Below are positions 1 through 7,930 of a stretch of DNA of 64,000 nucleotides, piece after piece (the stretch's first letter is position 1; the number at the start of each line of letters is the position of its first letter). The notes under the pieces were generated by a model. That model was given only the letters and a program-made list of their open reading frames with translations, was not told the origin of the DNA and did not search any database. This DNA comes from Castellaniella sp040276065 (GTDB lineage Bacteria > Pseudomonadota > Gammaproteobacteria > Burkholderiales > Burkholderiaceae_B), in the NCBI RefSeq assembly GCF_040276065.1, contig NZ_JBELOI010000006.1, positions 62,001 to 126,000 on the forward strand, read 5' to 3'. The translations under genes were made by a program, and so were the position numbers.

Positions 1-416
1 AGCGCGAGTTCGGCGTCCTGGAGGTGCACTCGGAGTCCCAGGAGTCCGTGCGCGAGGCCGGTCGCGTGATCCTGGAGCGCCTGGGCATGCGGGAAGAGGA
101 CCGGATCCGGCCCAAGGTCGCCTCGGTGCAATTGATCACCAATGTATCGCCATACCAGGCGCAGTTGATCAACCGCTCGCGGCGCGGCCACATGCTGGTG
201 CCGGGCGAGGCGCTGTACGTGCTGGAGGTGACTCCGGCCGCGTACATCGACCTCGCGGCGAACGAGGCCGAGAAATCAGCCAACGTGCGCCTCATCCGCC
301 TGCAGGACGTGGGCCGCTTTGGCCGCTTGTTCATGGCCGGCACCGAAGCCGAGGTCCGCACTGCGCAACTGGCATCGATCGCCGCCATCGAGAATCTCAC
401 CGGCGTCGATAAATGA
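1..416 (+). CDS. BMC-domain microcompartment shell protein (5' truncated)
   Basis: The reading frame is open from the first bases of the window, so the gene begins upstream. The visible ~138 residues hold the end of one helix-strand unit and then a complete BMC-like unit, in which the segment around AANEAEKSANVRLIRL and the later AGTEAEVRTAQLASIAAIENL match the usual shell-protein pattern (a small helix near the pore, then a long C-terminal helix). The order of elements is more like a tandem or circularly permuted BMC-T subunit (EutL or PduT type) than a 90-residue BMC-H protein, but the missing 5' end prevents a decision. Shell proteins tile the facets of a protein organelle and their pores pass substrate. 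The BMC-P gene follows 29 bp downstream, so the two are likely co-transcribed. Membership of the shell family is well supported; the subtype is not. Confidence 0.82.
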   Translation, partial: REFGVLEVHSESQESVREAGRVILERLGMREEDRIRPKVASVQLITNVSPYQAQLINRSRRGHMLVPGEALYVLEVTPAAYIDLAANEAEKSANVRLIRLQDVGRFGRLFMAGTEAEVRTAQLASIAAIENLTGVDK

Positions 417-445
417 CCGCCGGTTGATCGAACAGGACACTAGTC

Positions 446-757
446 ATGCTGATATGCCGAACCATAGGGATGGTGGTCTCCACCATCAAGCAAGACGCGC
501 TGGCCAGCAGCAAGCTGCTGCTGGTGCGGCGCACGGCCGCCAATGGCGACGCCATTGGGGAACCCTTCGTCGCGATCGACACGGTCGGCAGCGGCGAGGA
601 TGAGCTGGTGCTGGTCGCCGTCGGCAGTGCCGCCCGCGAGACTGAACGGACCCGCGGCGGCCCGGTGGATGCCGCGATTGTCGGAATCATCGACTCGACC
701 TCGGGTGGCGGCAAGCTGACGTTCTCGAAGTCCGGCGCTCCGCGCAAATCGCGGTAA
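446..757 (+). CDS. BMC-P vertex protein, EutN/CcmL family
   Basis: This 103-residue protein is typical in length for the pentameric vertex proteins that cap microcompartment corners. It opens with MLICRTIGMVVSTIK, the usual first beta strand, and later has AIDTVGSGEDELVLVAVGSAAR and DAAIVGIIDS, which match the conserved EutN/CcmL core (xAxDxVGAGxGExVLVxxGSxAR, then DAAVVGIVD). A short basic tail (KSGAPRKSR) follows. It lies between the shell protein and the acylating aldehyde dehydrogenase, the normal arrangement in metabolosome operons. Closing the shell would be its role; the cargo chemistry cannot be read from this gene. Confidence 0.93.
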   Translation: MLICRTIGMVVSTIKQDALASSKLLLVRRTAANGDAIGEPFVAIDTVGSGEDELVLVAVGSAARETERTRGGPVDAAIVGIIDSTSGGGKLTFSKSGAPRKSR

Positions 758-785
758 CGGCAGGCGCAACCCGTAGGAGAAAGCG

Positions 786-2288
786 GTGTCACAACAAGAG
801 TACGACAAGGACTTGAGGTCCGTGCAGCAGGCGCGCCGCCTGCTGGAACAGTGCCGGGCCGCCCAGCGGCAGTTCGCCTCGGCCAGTGCGGCGCAGGTCG
901 ATGCGATCTGCCAGGCCATGTCCGAGGCTGCCTATCAGGAGGCCTCGCGCCTGGGACTGATGGCGCACGAGGAAACCGGCTATGGCAACCCGGACCACAA
1001 GACCATCAAGAATCAGCATGCGGCGAAAGCGGTCTGGGAGTCGATTCGCGGCATCCAGACCGTGGGCGTGGTGTCGCGCGACGAGGCGCGCAAGGTCATG
1101 ACCATCGCCGAGCCCATGGGTGTGGTGGCCGCTCTGACGCCCAGCACGAATCCGACTTCCACGGCGATCTTCAAGTCTTTGATCGCCGTCAAGGGGCGCA
1201 ATGGGATCGTGATCTCGCCCCATCCCTCGGCCGCCCGCTGCACACAGGAGGCGGTCCGCATCGTGGCCGCCGCCGCCGAGCGCGCCGGCGCGCCCCGGGG
1301 CCTGATCGTCTGCCTCGAGGAGCCGACGCTGCAGGCCACGCAGGAGCTTCTGCGGCATTACGCGGTTACCGTGATCCTGGCGACCGGCGGCGGGCCGATG
1401 GTGCGCGCCGCGCACAGCACCGGCAAGCCGGCCTATGGCGTCGGTCCGGGCAATGTGCCGGCCTGGGTCGACCGCTCGGCTGACATCCGCAAGGCCGCGC
1501 GCGACCTGGTGTGGAGCAAGTCCTTCGATTGCAGCTTGATCTGCGCCACCGAGCAAACGGTCGTTGCCGACCAGGCGATCGCACAGGATCTGCGCCGCCA
1601 TATGGAGGATGCCGGCGCGTACTGGGTGGACGAGGCGCAGGCGGCGCGTTTGGGCGAACTCTTGTTTCGTCCCGACGGCGGCATGAACACCCGCTCCGTG
1701 GGCCAGAGCGCGCAAGCCCTGGCCAAGGCGATCGGCCTGGCGGTTCCCGAGACGGTCAAGGTGCTGGTGGCCCCTCTGGGCGGCGTAGGCGCGCAGCATC
1801 CGCTGTCGCGCGAGAAGCTGACCTCGGTGCTGGGCTTTATCACCGCGCCGGATGCGCGCCAAGGTTTGGAGACCTGCCTGTCGATCCTGAAGTTCGGCGG
1901 CGATGGGCACACGGCGGTCATTCATTCCCAGGACCGCGCGCAGGTTGAGGAAATGGCATTGCGCCTGCCGGCGTTCCGCATCGTGGTCAATTCAATGTCC
2001 ACCTTGGGCAGCGTCGGCCATACCTGCGGTTTCGCGCCGTCCTTCACTCTGGGGACAGGCGGCATCGGCGGAGCGATCAGCGGCGACAACATCACGGTCA
2101 CGCACCTGATCAACATCAAGCGTGTGGGCTGGGAGCTGGTGTCCTGGACGCCGCCTGATGCCGAGGCGGCCGCGCGGTCCGATGCGCGCGGCCCGCGGCA
2201 CGCGGATGCGCAGGACGTGGATGCGATCGTGCGTGGGGTGCTGGATCGGCTCAAGGCCGCCGGGGCGACCCACGGCCAGGCCTCTTGA
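786..2288 (+). CDS. CoA-acylating aldehyde dehydrogenase, microcompartment core enzyme
   Basis: A 500-residue NAD-dependent aldehyde dehydrogenase of the acylating (EutE/PduP/AdhE-N) type, which turns an aldehyde plus CoA into acyl-CoA. The GTG start is preceded by AGGAGA. Family motifs include the TPSTNPTSTAIFK segment, the glycine-rich GVGPGNVPAWVD loop and the catalytic region SKSFDCSLICATEQ, where Cys253 aligns with the AdhE/SauS nucleophile (Cys249 is close by). The C-terminus carries an extra stretch: a charged linker, then an amphipathic helix (DAQDVDAIVRGVLDRLKAAG), which looks like an encapsulation peptide. The enzyme would oxidise the aldehyde made inside the shell by a signature enzyme outside this window. 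Sulfoacetaldehyde dehydrogenase (SauS) belongs to the same superfamily and is one alternative specificity; acetaldehyde and propionaldehyde are others. Confidence 0.9.
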   Translation: MSQQEYDKDLRSVQQARRLLEQCRAAQRQFASASAAQVDAICQAMSEAAYQEASRLGLMAHEETGYGNPDHKTIKNQHAAKAVWESIRGIQTVGVVSRDEARKVMTIAEPMGVVAALTPSTNPTSTAIFKSLIAVKGRNGIVISPHPSAARCTQEAVRIVAAAAERAGAPRGLIVCLEEPTLQATQELLRHYAVTVILATGGGPMVRAAHSTGKPAYGVGPGNVPAWVDRSADIRKAARDLVWSKSFDCSLICATEQTVVADQAIAQDLRRHMEDAGAYWVDEAQAARLGELLFRPDGGMNTRSVGQSAQALAKAIGLAVPETVKVLVAPLGGVGAQHPLSREKLTSVLGFITAPDARQGLETCLSILKFGGDGHTAVIHSQDRAQVEEMALRLPAFRIVVNSMSTLGSVGHTCGFAPSFTLGTGGIGGAISGDNITVTHLINIKRVGWELVSWTPPDAEAAARSDARGPRHADAQDVDAIVRGVLDRLKAAGATHGQAS

Positions 2289-2300
2289 CGGGGTAGCGCC

Positions 2301-2762
2301 ATGGCCTATTTTCACCCCCCCCAAGAGCGTCCACGCCGCGTCAAGCGCTTCCTCACCGTGCGTGACATCGAGGACGCAGCGGCGAGCGGCTGCCGCGAGA
2401 TCGTCCATGTGGACGATCTGGTGATCACCGATGCGGCGCGCGAGGCGGCGCACGATCTGGGCGTGGCGATCGTCAAGCCAGATCCGGCGCGGTCCGCGTC
2501 TCCGCCGCCCACGCCCACGCCGGCATCCGCATCCGCGCCGCCGGTCGGCCAGCCGTTCACGCCGGCCCCGCAGCAGGCGGTTCCGCCACTGCAGGCTGCA
2601 CCGGCGCCATATGCCGCGTCGCGGCCTCCCGCGGCGTCCGCCGCCTTCATGCCGCCTCCGGGCGCCCATGCCGATGAGCACCCGCTCGTCCAGGATCTGG
2701 CGCGCGCGATCCACGCCCGCTGGCGTCCGGTGCGGCGGCGCCAGCGACAGCTTCTCGCCTAA
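2301..2762 (+). CDS. Small BMC-associated protein with Pro/Ala-rich linker (paralog 1)
   Basis: A 153-residue protein of no family I can name with certainty. Residues ~12-55 form a compact domain (FLTVRDIEDAAASG, then VITDAAREAAHDLGVAIV) that resembles the N-terminal segment seen in EutT-like and other BMC-locus proteins. Residues ~58-125 are a low-complexity Pro/Ala linker. The last ~30 residues (HPLVQDLARAIHARW, then a basic tail) form a predicted amphipathic helix like an encapsulation peptide. The gene starts 12 bp after the aldehyde dehydrogenase and is followed 19 bp later by a paralog with the same layout. A cargo linker or scaffold role is inferred from this architecture; no catalytic motif is visible. 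Confidence 0.7.
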   Translation: MAYFHPPQERPRRVKRFLTVRDIEDAAASGCREIVHVDDLVITDAAREAAHDLGVAIVKPDPARSASPPPTPTPASASAPPVGQPFTPAPQQAVPPLQAAPAPYAASRPPAASAAFMPPPGAHADEHPLVQDLARAIHARWRPVRRRQRQLLA

Positions 2763-2781
2763 ACCCGATGGAATCCATGCC

Positions 2782-3204
2782 ATGACAGCCCATTCCACGC
2801 CTTACTACGATCCCCCCGTGCGTTTTCGCGAGGTCTACACCCGCGCGGACATCGACGCCCTGGTCAACAGCGGCCAGACCGCCCTGACTCTCGGCGAGCG
2901 CGGCACGATCACCGACGAAGCCCGGGAGCACGCCCTCAAGCTCGGGATCGTCATTCAGCATGCGGACCAGAAGCCCCGGGCGGGCGCGACCCAGCCGCGA
3001 TCCGCGCCGCCGCAGGCTTCTACAGCCCCCGTGCCTGCCCGCGTGCAGGCGCCTTCCTCGCCGGCCCGTCCCGCCGCCGCATCCCCGGCCGGCGTCATCG
3101 ACGCCGTGGTCGCCGAGCTGCACGCCCGGGGGATCGCGCCCTCGGCTGCCCTGGTCCAGGACATCGTGGCGGGCGTGAACGGCGCGCTTGCCCCTCGTCG
3201 CTAG
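2782..3204 (+). CDS. Small BMC-associated protein with Pro/Ala-rich linker (paralog 2)
   Basis: A 140-residue protein, second of the pair. Its N-terminal domain (FREVYTRADIDALVNSG, then ITDEAREHALKLGIVIQHAD) aligns with that of the preceding gene: an (R/A)DI(E/D)A start, a serine-glycine, then ITD-x-ARE-x-A-x-x-LG. A Pro/Ala/Ser linker spans residues ~60-105. The C-terminus (GVIDAVVAELHARGI, then ALVQDIVAGVNGAL) is a pair of hydrophobic-faced helices, again like an encapsulation peptide. The ATG at 2782 is chosen because the homologous domain starts just after it and upstream codons overlap the previous gene. Function unknown; the tandem arrangement suggests duplication followed by divergence inside the BMC operon. 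Confidence 0.7.
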   Translation: MTAHSTPYYDPPVRFREVYTRADIDALVNSGQTALTLGERGTITDEAREHALKLGIVIQHADQKPRAGATQPRSAPPQASTAPVPARVQAPSSPARPAAASPAGVIDAVVAELHARGIAPSAALVQDIVAGVNGALAPRR

Positions 3205-3219
3205 CGGGGGAGGACGCCC

Positions 3220-4614
3220 ATGGCGGGGTCCCGCGCGCGCCGGCTGCTGCCGTTTCTCCAATGGCCGCGCCCTACGGCGGCATCGCTGCGCAAGGACGCA
3301 TGGGCCGGTTTGAGCGTCGCACTGGTCCTGATCCCGCAGTCTCTGGCGTACGCCACGCTGGCGGGCATGCCGCCGGAAACCGGACTTTATGCGGCGATGT
3401 TGCCGGCGGTCGTCGGCATCCTCTGGGGATCCTCCTCGCTGCTGGCGGTCGGCCCCGTCGCCTTGACGAGCCTGTTGACCTCCGCCGTCTTGCTGCCCCT
3501 GGCCGCGGCCGGAGGCTCGCAGTGGGTCGCGCTGGCGATCTGGCTCGCCGTCTATTCGGGGCTCATCCAGCTCGCCCTGGGGGTCCTGCGGCTGGGCGCG
3601 ATCGCGCATGTCGTGTCCGACGCGGTCATCACCGGATTCATCAATGCCGCGGCCATGATCATCATCCTCTCGCAGATTCCGCCGTTGCTGGGCCTGCCGC
3701 CCATGGCGTTCAATGCGGGTTGGCCGCTCGAGGCCCTGGCCGCCCTGCGCGAGGCGCCCCTGCCGGTGGCGCTGACGAGCGCCTTCGGGGTGGGCGCGCT
3801 GTGTCTGCTCGCGCTGCAGCGCCGCTATGCGCCGCGCCTGCCCGGCGTGCTGCTGGTCTGCGTGGGCGGCATCGTCGTCAGCGGTCTGGGCCACCTGGCG
3901 GAATATGGCATCGGCACCGTCGGGACGATCCCCCAGGGGGTGCCCGGCCTCCAGGCGCCGCCCGCCATCACCGCCTCGCAGCATGTGACGCTGTTGTCGG
4001 GCGCCTTGATCATCGCGCTGATCAGCTTCACCGAAGCCATGTCCAGTTGCCGGATCCTGTCGAAAAAATTCAACACGCCCTGGAGCGAGAATCAGGAACT
4101 GATCGGGCAGGGACTGGCCAAGATCGCCAGCGGCTTCAGCGGCGCTTTCCCGGTCAGTGGGTCGTTCTCGCGCTCGGCTCTGAACGCCTATGTCGGCGCG
4201 ACCAGCGGCTGGTCCGCGCTGTTTGCCTCGGTCTGCATATTCGCCTGTCTGTTGTGGGCGACCGGCTTTCTGTTCCATTTGCCGCGCGCCATCCTGGCCG
4301 CCATCATCATCGCGCCGGTTACCGGCCTGATCAATTTGCGCGCGATCTGGCGTTCGGTCCGCGCGACGCCCGCGGATGGGCTGGTCGCACTGGCCACGTT
4401 CGTCGCCACGCTGGTCTCGACGCCGGCGCTGCATTGGGGGGTGCTGGGGGGCTTGGCGGCGTCCGCTTGCGGCTGGGCCTGGCGGCGCTTCAGGCCGCCG
4501 GGGATTGCGGTGATCGATCCGGCGGGTGGTGCCACGGGGGACCGCCCTGCGGCGTCGGCCGGGGTTCGCCGTCCGCGTCGTTTAGCGCGATCTCGCTCAA
4601 GAAAGCAGCCTTGA
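3220..4614 (+). CDS. SulP-family anion permease lacking a STAS domain
   Basis: A 464-residue polytopic membrane protein with the SulP core: DAWAGLSVALVLIPQSLAYATLAGMPPETGLYAA-type opening, the VGPVALTSLL region, VVSDAVITGFINAAA, and the GAFPVSGSFSRSALN segment. These proteins move sulfate, bicarbonate or dicarboxylates across the inner membrane. Family members usually run to ~550 residues with a cytoplasmic STAS domain; here the protein stops shortly after the last membrane span in a basic, low-complexity tail. The final ~41 codons are antisense to the 3' end of pabB. The gene begins 15 bp after the BMC genes and probably belongs to that operon, where it may supply an anion for, or export one from, the compartment pathway. 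Substrate unknown. Confidence 0.85.
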   Translation: MAGSRARRLLPFLQWPRPTAASLRKDAWAGLSVALVLIPQSLAYATLAGMPPETGLYAAMLPAVVGILWGSSSLLAVGPVALTSLLTSAVLLPLAAAGGSQWVALAIWLAVYSGLIQLALGVLRLGAIAHVVSDAVITGFINAAAMIIILSQIPPLLGLPPMAFNAGWPLEALAALREAPLPVALTSAFGVGALCLLALQRRYAPRLPGVLLVCVGGIVVSGLGHLAEYGIGTVGTIPQGVPGLQAPPAITASQHVTLLSGALIIALISFTEAMSSCRILSKKFNTPWSENQELIGQGLAKIASGFSGAFPVSGSFSRSALNAYVGATSGWSALFASVCIFACLLWATGFLFHLPRAILAAIIIAPVTGLINLRAIWRSVRATPADGLVALATFVATLVSTPALHWGVLGGLAASACGWAWRRFRPPGIAVIDPAGGATGDRPAASAGVRRPRRLARSRSRKQP

Positions 4615-5809
4615 GCCAGCATTCCTGGAACTCCATGCCGGCGTCGCTGTCGTGCACGATGCCCGAGCCGATGCCCATGCGGCCCGCGCGTGCGCCCTCC
4701 GGGTCGGGGCGGTCCAGCTCGAGGGTCCGGATCGGGATCGACAGGCAGAATTCGCCGATGCGGTGCGGTACGCCGGCCGGCGGCTCGAGCCAGCCGATGG
4801 CACCGGTGTAGAGGCCGCGCGGCGAGCGCTCGATCTCGCGGATGATCTCCATGGTGCGCCGCTTGGGCGCCCCGGTGATCGATCCGCAGGGGTACAGGGC
4901 CTCGAACAGTTCATCCGGCCCCAGGCCGGGCCGCAGCCGGCCGCGAATCGTCGAGGTCATCTGCAGCACCGATCCAAAGGCCTTGACGTCGAACAGGCTG
5001 GGCACCGTGACCGACCCCGTCAGCGCAATCCGCCCGATGTCGTTGCGCAGCAGATCGACGATCATCACGTTCTCGGCGCGGTTCTTGGGGTCGTCGGCGA
5101 GCGCCTGCGCGCGGGCGGCGCGGGCGGGTCCCTCGGGGCCCGCGGCTGCCGTGCCCTTCATCGGGCGCGCGGTCAGTTCCCCGTCCCGGTGTCGCATGAA
5201 CAGCTCGGGCGACAGCGAGACAATGGCCTCGCCGTCGGGCAATTCGATGAGGGCGCCATAGGGCACGGGCTGGCGCGCCCGCAGGCGGGCATAGAGGCCG
5301 TGCAGACTGCCATGGGCCTGGAAGTTCAGGCGAAAGGTGTAGTTGACCTGGTAGGTGTCGCCCTGGTCGATGTAGGCCTGGATGCGGGCGATGTCGGCGT
5401 GGTAGCGCGCCTCGTCCACGTCGGCGCGCAGGTCCGATATCCCGGCCCGCCCGGGGCCGTCGCGCGCCGCCAGCCAGGCACCGACCTGCTCGCTCGAGAG
5501 TCGTTCCAGGTGGTTGAAGAGGAGGATACGCGCCAAGGGCGCGGCGGTCGAGGTCGGCCGGGCGCCTTGCAGCGCCGCGCCCAGCTCATAGGAAAACAGG
5601 CCGATTGCGTGCAGGCCCGCGCGCGTGGCCAGCGACAGGGCGTCGAACAGGGACTTGAGCTGATCGGCGCGCTCGCAGGCCAGTGTTCCCGCATGACCCG
5701 TATAGAGGCGGGACAGCGGCTGCTGCGCGGTGGCGGTGCAATCGTCCAGCAGGGCAAAGCACCTGCCGCTGGGCGAGAGCCCGGGGAATTCCGGTGCCAC
5801 CGGCGGCAT
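4490..5809 (-). CDS. pabB: Aminodeoxychorismate synthase component I (PabB)
   Basis: A 439-residue chorismate-binding enzyme that aminates chorismate to 4-amino-4-deoxychorismate for p-aminobenzoate and folate synthesis. Conserved features include GDTYQVNYTFRLNF, the PMKGTAAAG segment, AENVMIVDLLRND, the GSITGAPKRRTMEII signature and the late GIGSGIVHDSDA motif. No fused PabC lyase domain is present. The last ~35 residues are proline-rich and overlap the SulP gene in antisense over 125 bp, so part of this tail may be recent. It lies 4 bp downstream of the ABC permease gene, so it may be read from the same transcript although unrelated in function. PabB is preferred over TrpE from the PMKGTAAAG segment and the short N-terminal region. 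Confidence 0.9.
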   Translation of the reverse strand: MPPVAPEFPGLSPSGRCFALLDDCTATAQQPLSRLYTGHAGTLACERADQLKSLFDALSLATRAGLHAIGLFSYELGAALQGARPTSTAAPLARILLFNHLERLSSEQVGAWLAARDGPGRAGISDLRADVDEARYHADIARIQAYIDQGDTYQVNYTFRLNFQAHGSLHGLYARLRARQPVPYGALIELPDGEAIVSLSPELFMRHRDGELTARPMKGTAAAGPEGPARAARAQALADDPKNRAENVMIVDLLRNDIGRIALTGSVTVPSLFDVKAFGSVLQMTSTIRGRLRPGLGPDELFEALYPCGSITGAPKRRTMEIIREIERSPRGLYTGAIGWLEPPAGVPHRIGEFCLSIPIRTLELDRPDPEGARAGRMGIGSGIVHDSDAGMEFQECWLKAAFLSEIALNDADGEPRPTPQGGPPWHHPPDRSPQSPAA

Positions 5810-5813
5810 GGGT

Positions 5814-6599
5814 TCAGCGCCCCTTCCAGTGCACCAGCGTGGTTTCCGCCGCGCTCAGGATGAGGTTCAAGACCAGGCCGATCAGGCCGATCAGGGCGAT
5901 TCCGACGAAGACGACCGGAATCTGAAAGAGCTGTGCGGCATCCGAGATCATGAACCCCAGGCCGCGCTGCGCGCCGACCAGCTCGGCGGCCACCACCACG
6001 GCCCAGCTCAGGGCCATCGCCACCTTGAGCCCCGTGAAGATCTGCGGCAGGGCGGCCGGCAGCACGATCTTGCGGAACAACTGGAACTGGGTCAGCCCCA
6101 GCGACTGTGCGGCGCGCAGGTACAGAATGGGGACGTGCGCCGCGCCCGAGTGCGCGTTGACGTGCGCATAGTTGAAGGCGGTGATGAAGATCAGCACCAC
6201 CTTGCCCAGCTCGCCCAGCCCGAAATACAGGACGACCATCGGGATGAAGGCGATCGGCGGAATCGGCCGGATGAAGGCCATGATGGGCGACATCATCGCA
6301 TCGCAATTGCGGTAGTAGCCGGTGATCAGGCCGGTTGGAATGCCGAGGGCCACGCCCAGCACGAAGCCGGCCAGGGCGCGGAACAGACTGATGCCGATAT
6401 GCTCGAGCAGCGGGACTCGCTGGTAGCCGTCAGTGATGAGGTCGTAGGTCACCGAGAGCAGGGTCTGGGGAGACGGCAGGTAGGTCGCGCTGATGAACTG
6501 GAAAGTGGTGGCGGCCCACCAGATCGCCAGCAGGCTCAGGATGGTGGCGGTCGAGATCCACACCGCCGGGATGGGTTGACGCGCTGTCGAGTTGCTCAT
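5814..6599 (-). CDS. ABC transporter permease, NitT/TauT (SsuC/TauC-like)
   Basis: A ~261-residue inner-membrane permease of the nitrate/sulfonate/taurine importer family, with about six hydrophobic segments. The EAA-type loop that contacts the ATPase is visible as AAQSLGLTQFQLFRKIVLPAALPQIFTG. The ATG at 6599 is preferred; a GTG 12 bp upstream overlaps the stop codon of the binding-protein gene and is an alternative start. It follows the periplasmic binding protein directly, so the pair forms a transport operon. No ATP-binding subunit gene is next to it: pabB comes next, so the ATPase must be encoded elsewhere or shared. Substrate is unproven; aliphatic sulfonates, taurine, nitrate, pyrimidine precursors or riboflavin are all carried by this family. 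Confidence 0.9.
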   Translation of the reverse strand: MSNSTARQPIPAVWISTATILSLLAIWWAATTFQFISATYLPSPQTLLSVTYDLITDGYQRVPLLEHIGISLFRALAGFVLGVALGIPTGLITGYYRNCDAMMSPIMAFIRPIPPIAFIPMVVLYFGLGELGKVVLIFITAFNYAHVNAHSGAAHVPILYLRAAQSLGLTQFQLFRKIVLPAALPQIFTGLKVAMALSWAVVVAAELVGAQRGLGFMISDAAQLFQIPVVFVGIALIGLIGLVLNLILSAAETTLVHWKGR

Positions 6600-6607
6600 G
6601 TTCGGTC

Positions 6608-7657
6608 TCACTTGCCTTGCTGTTGCGCCACGAACTTCTGCATGTACGATGCGTCGATGGAATCGTTGATCACTTCCCAGCTCAGAGGTTGGGGAATGGT
6701 ACCAGCCTTTGCGAGCATCTGGCTGGCAAGGTAGAGCTGGCCGGCCAGCCCGCCTTGCGGAGCCACCAGAGAGTAGGGCGAATCGGGATCAAGCTGCTGT
6801 GTGAAGGAGGGCATCTTGTCGCCTGAATGCAGTTCGTAGAAGCGCTGCGCGACCTCGGGGGTGAGCTGCAGGTAGCGCTCCAGGGCTTTGACGGCCAGGC
6901 TGGGGTCCTGCTTGACGCGCTCCATGATCTCGGCATGGGCCTGCATCATCCGGATGGGAACGTCCGGGTATTTTTCCACGTAATCCTTCCTGAAGGCGTT
7001 GACGCTCGGGCAGACACCGCCGTAATCGGCGTCCCAGCTCACGACCTTGACGTCGGGCCCCTGCATGATCGTATAGGGCGCCCAGCCGATGGCGGCGTCG
7101 ATCGAATTGCGGCTGGCGAAGGCGTTGGCGAACAGCGGTGGCGCCAGGTTGACCACGTTCAGGTCGCTCACCTTGACGCCGGCCTTTTCGGCGATGATGT
7201 ACAAGCTCACCTGCGAGCAGGTGCCCGGCTGGGCCGCGATGGTCTTGGCCTTGGCGATGTCCTTGTAGCTCAGGACCCCGCTGCCATCCTTGGCCAGCAG
7301 GCCCTCGCCTTGGCCGTTGTCCAGCTCCCAGGAGACGATCTTCAGCGGGATGTTCTGGCCGATCGCGAACACCGTGGCCAGGCCGGTGACCACTTGGTCG
7401 ATGCTGCCGCTCTTGAGCGCGGCCAGCAGCGGGGCGCCGCTGGTGAACCAGTGGAATGTGGGCTTGAGGCCGTATTTCTCATAGATGCCCATTTGCTCCG
7501 CCAAGTAGGTATTCCAGTAGCCGGCGCTTGGCCCGCCAACGTTCACGGGGATCAAATCCTTCTTGGCCTGTTCTTGCTGTGCCACGGCGCCGCCGCTCAG
7601 GCCGATGCTGAGGCTCGTGGCCGCCAGCAGGGTGGTCAATGTTTTGCCGATTTTCAC
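6608..7657 (-). CDS. ABC transporter substrate-binding protein, TauA/SsuA-like
   Basis: A 349-residue periplasmic binding protein. It has a Sec signal peptide (MKIGKTLTTLLAATSLSIGLSG, cut near AVAQQ) and an NMT1/TauA-like fold: YWNTYLAEQMGIYEKYGL, TSGAPLLAALKSGSIDQVV, a NLAPP hinge, and DAAIGWAPY, which matches the DxAxVWAP segment of taurine and sulfonate binders. A strong ribosome site (AAGGAGATAAC on the minus strand) precedes the ATG. The protein feeds the permease encoded next to it. The TauA-like motifs fit a sulfonate ligand, but ligand prediction in this family from sequence alone is weak. Confidence 0.88.
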   Translation of the reverse strand: MKIGKTLTTLLAATSLSIGLSGGAVAQQEQAKKDLIPVNVGGPSAGYWNTYLAEQMGIYEKYGLKPTFHWFTSGAPLLAALKSGSIDQVVTGLATVFAIGQNIPLKIVSWELDNGQGEGLLAKDGSGVLSYKDIAKAKTIAAQPGTCSQVSLYIIAEKAGVKVSDLNVVNLAPPLFANAFASRNSIDAAIGWAPYTIMQGPDVKVVSWDADYGGVCPSVNAFRKDYVEKYPDVPIRMMQAHAEIMERVKQDPSLAVKALERYLQLTPEVAQRFYELHSGDKMPSFTQQLDPDSPYSLVAPQGGLAGQLYLASQMLAKAGTIPQPLSWEVINDSIDASYMQKFVAQQQGK

Positions 7658-7930
7658 GTTATCTCCTTGATGTTTTAGTCATGGCCGGCCTGAACGAGTT
7701 TGATCCGACGATATCCAGGGCGCGCAATAGTAGGCTATCGTGTCATCCGCAATCCTTCAATTGCATAATTTTCAACAAAACCATGCATGAATTGCATGCG
7801 TTCGATGGGCCGCGGCGCGCCGGGGGCTCTCTTCCGGGGAGTGCGGAGATCCGGTGGGTCCCAGCATCCATGCGGTTTTGCGCCGCCGGGCGCCGCCGCA
7901 TCGCGCCTCGGCTGGCGGTGTCCGCAGCAA

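Noticed and set aside
786..2288. Naming the aldehyde dehydrogenase as sulfoacetaldehyde dehydrogenase (SauS)
   Set aside because: The catalytic segment fits several acylating enzymes equally; the nearby anion permease and TauA-like importer are only circumstantial.
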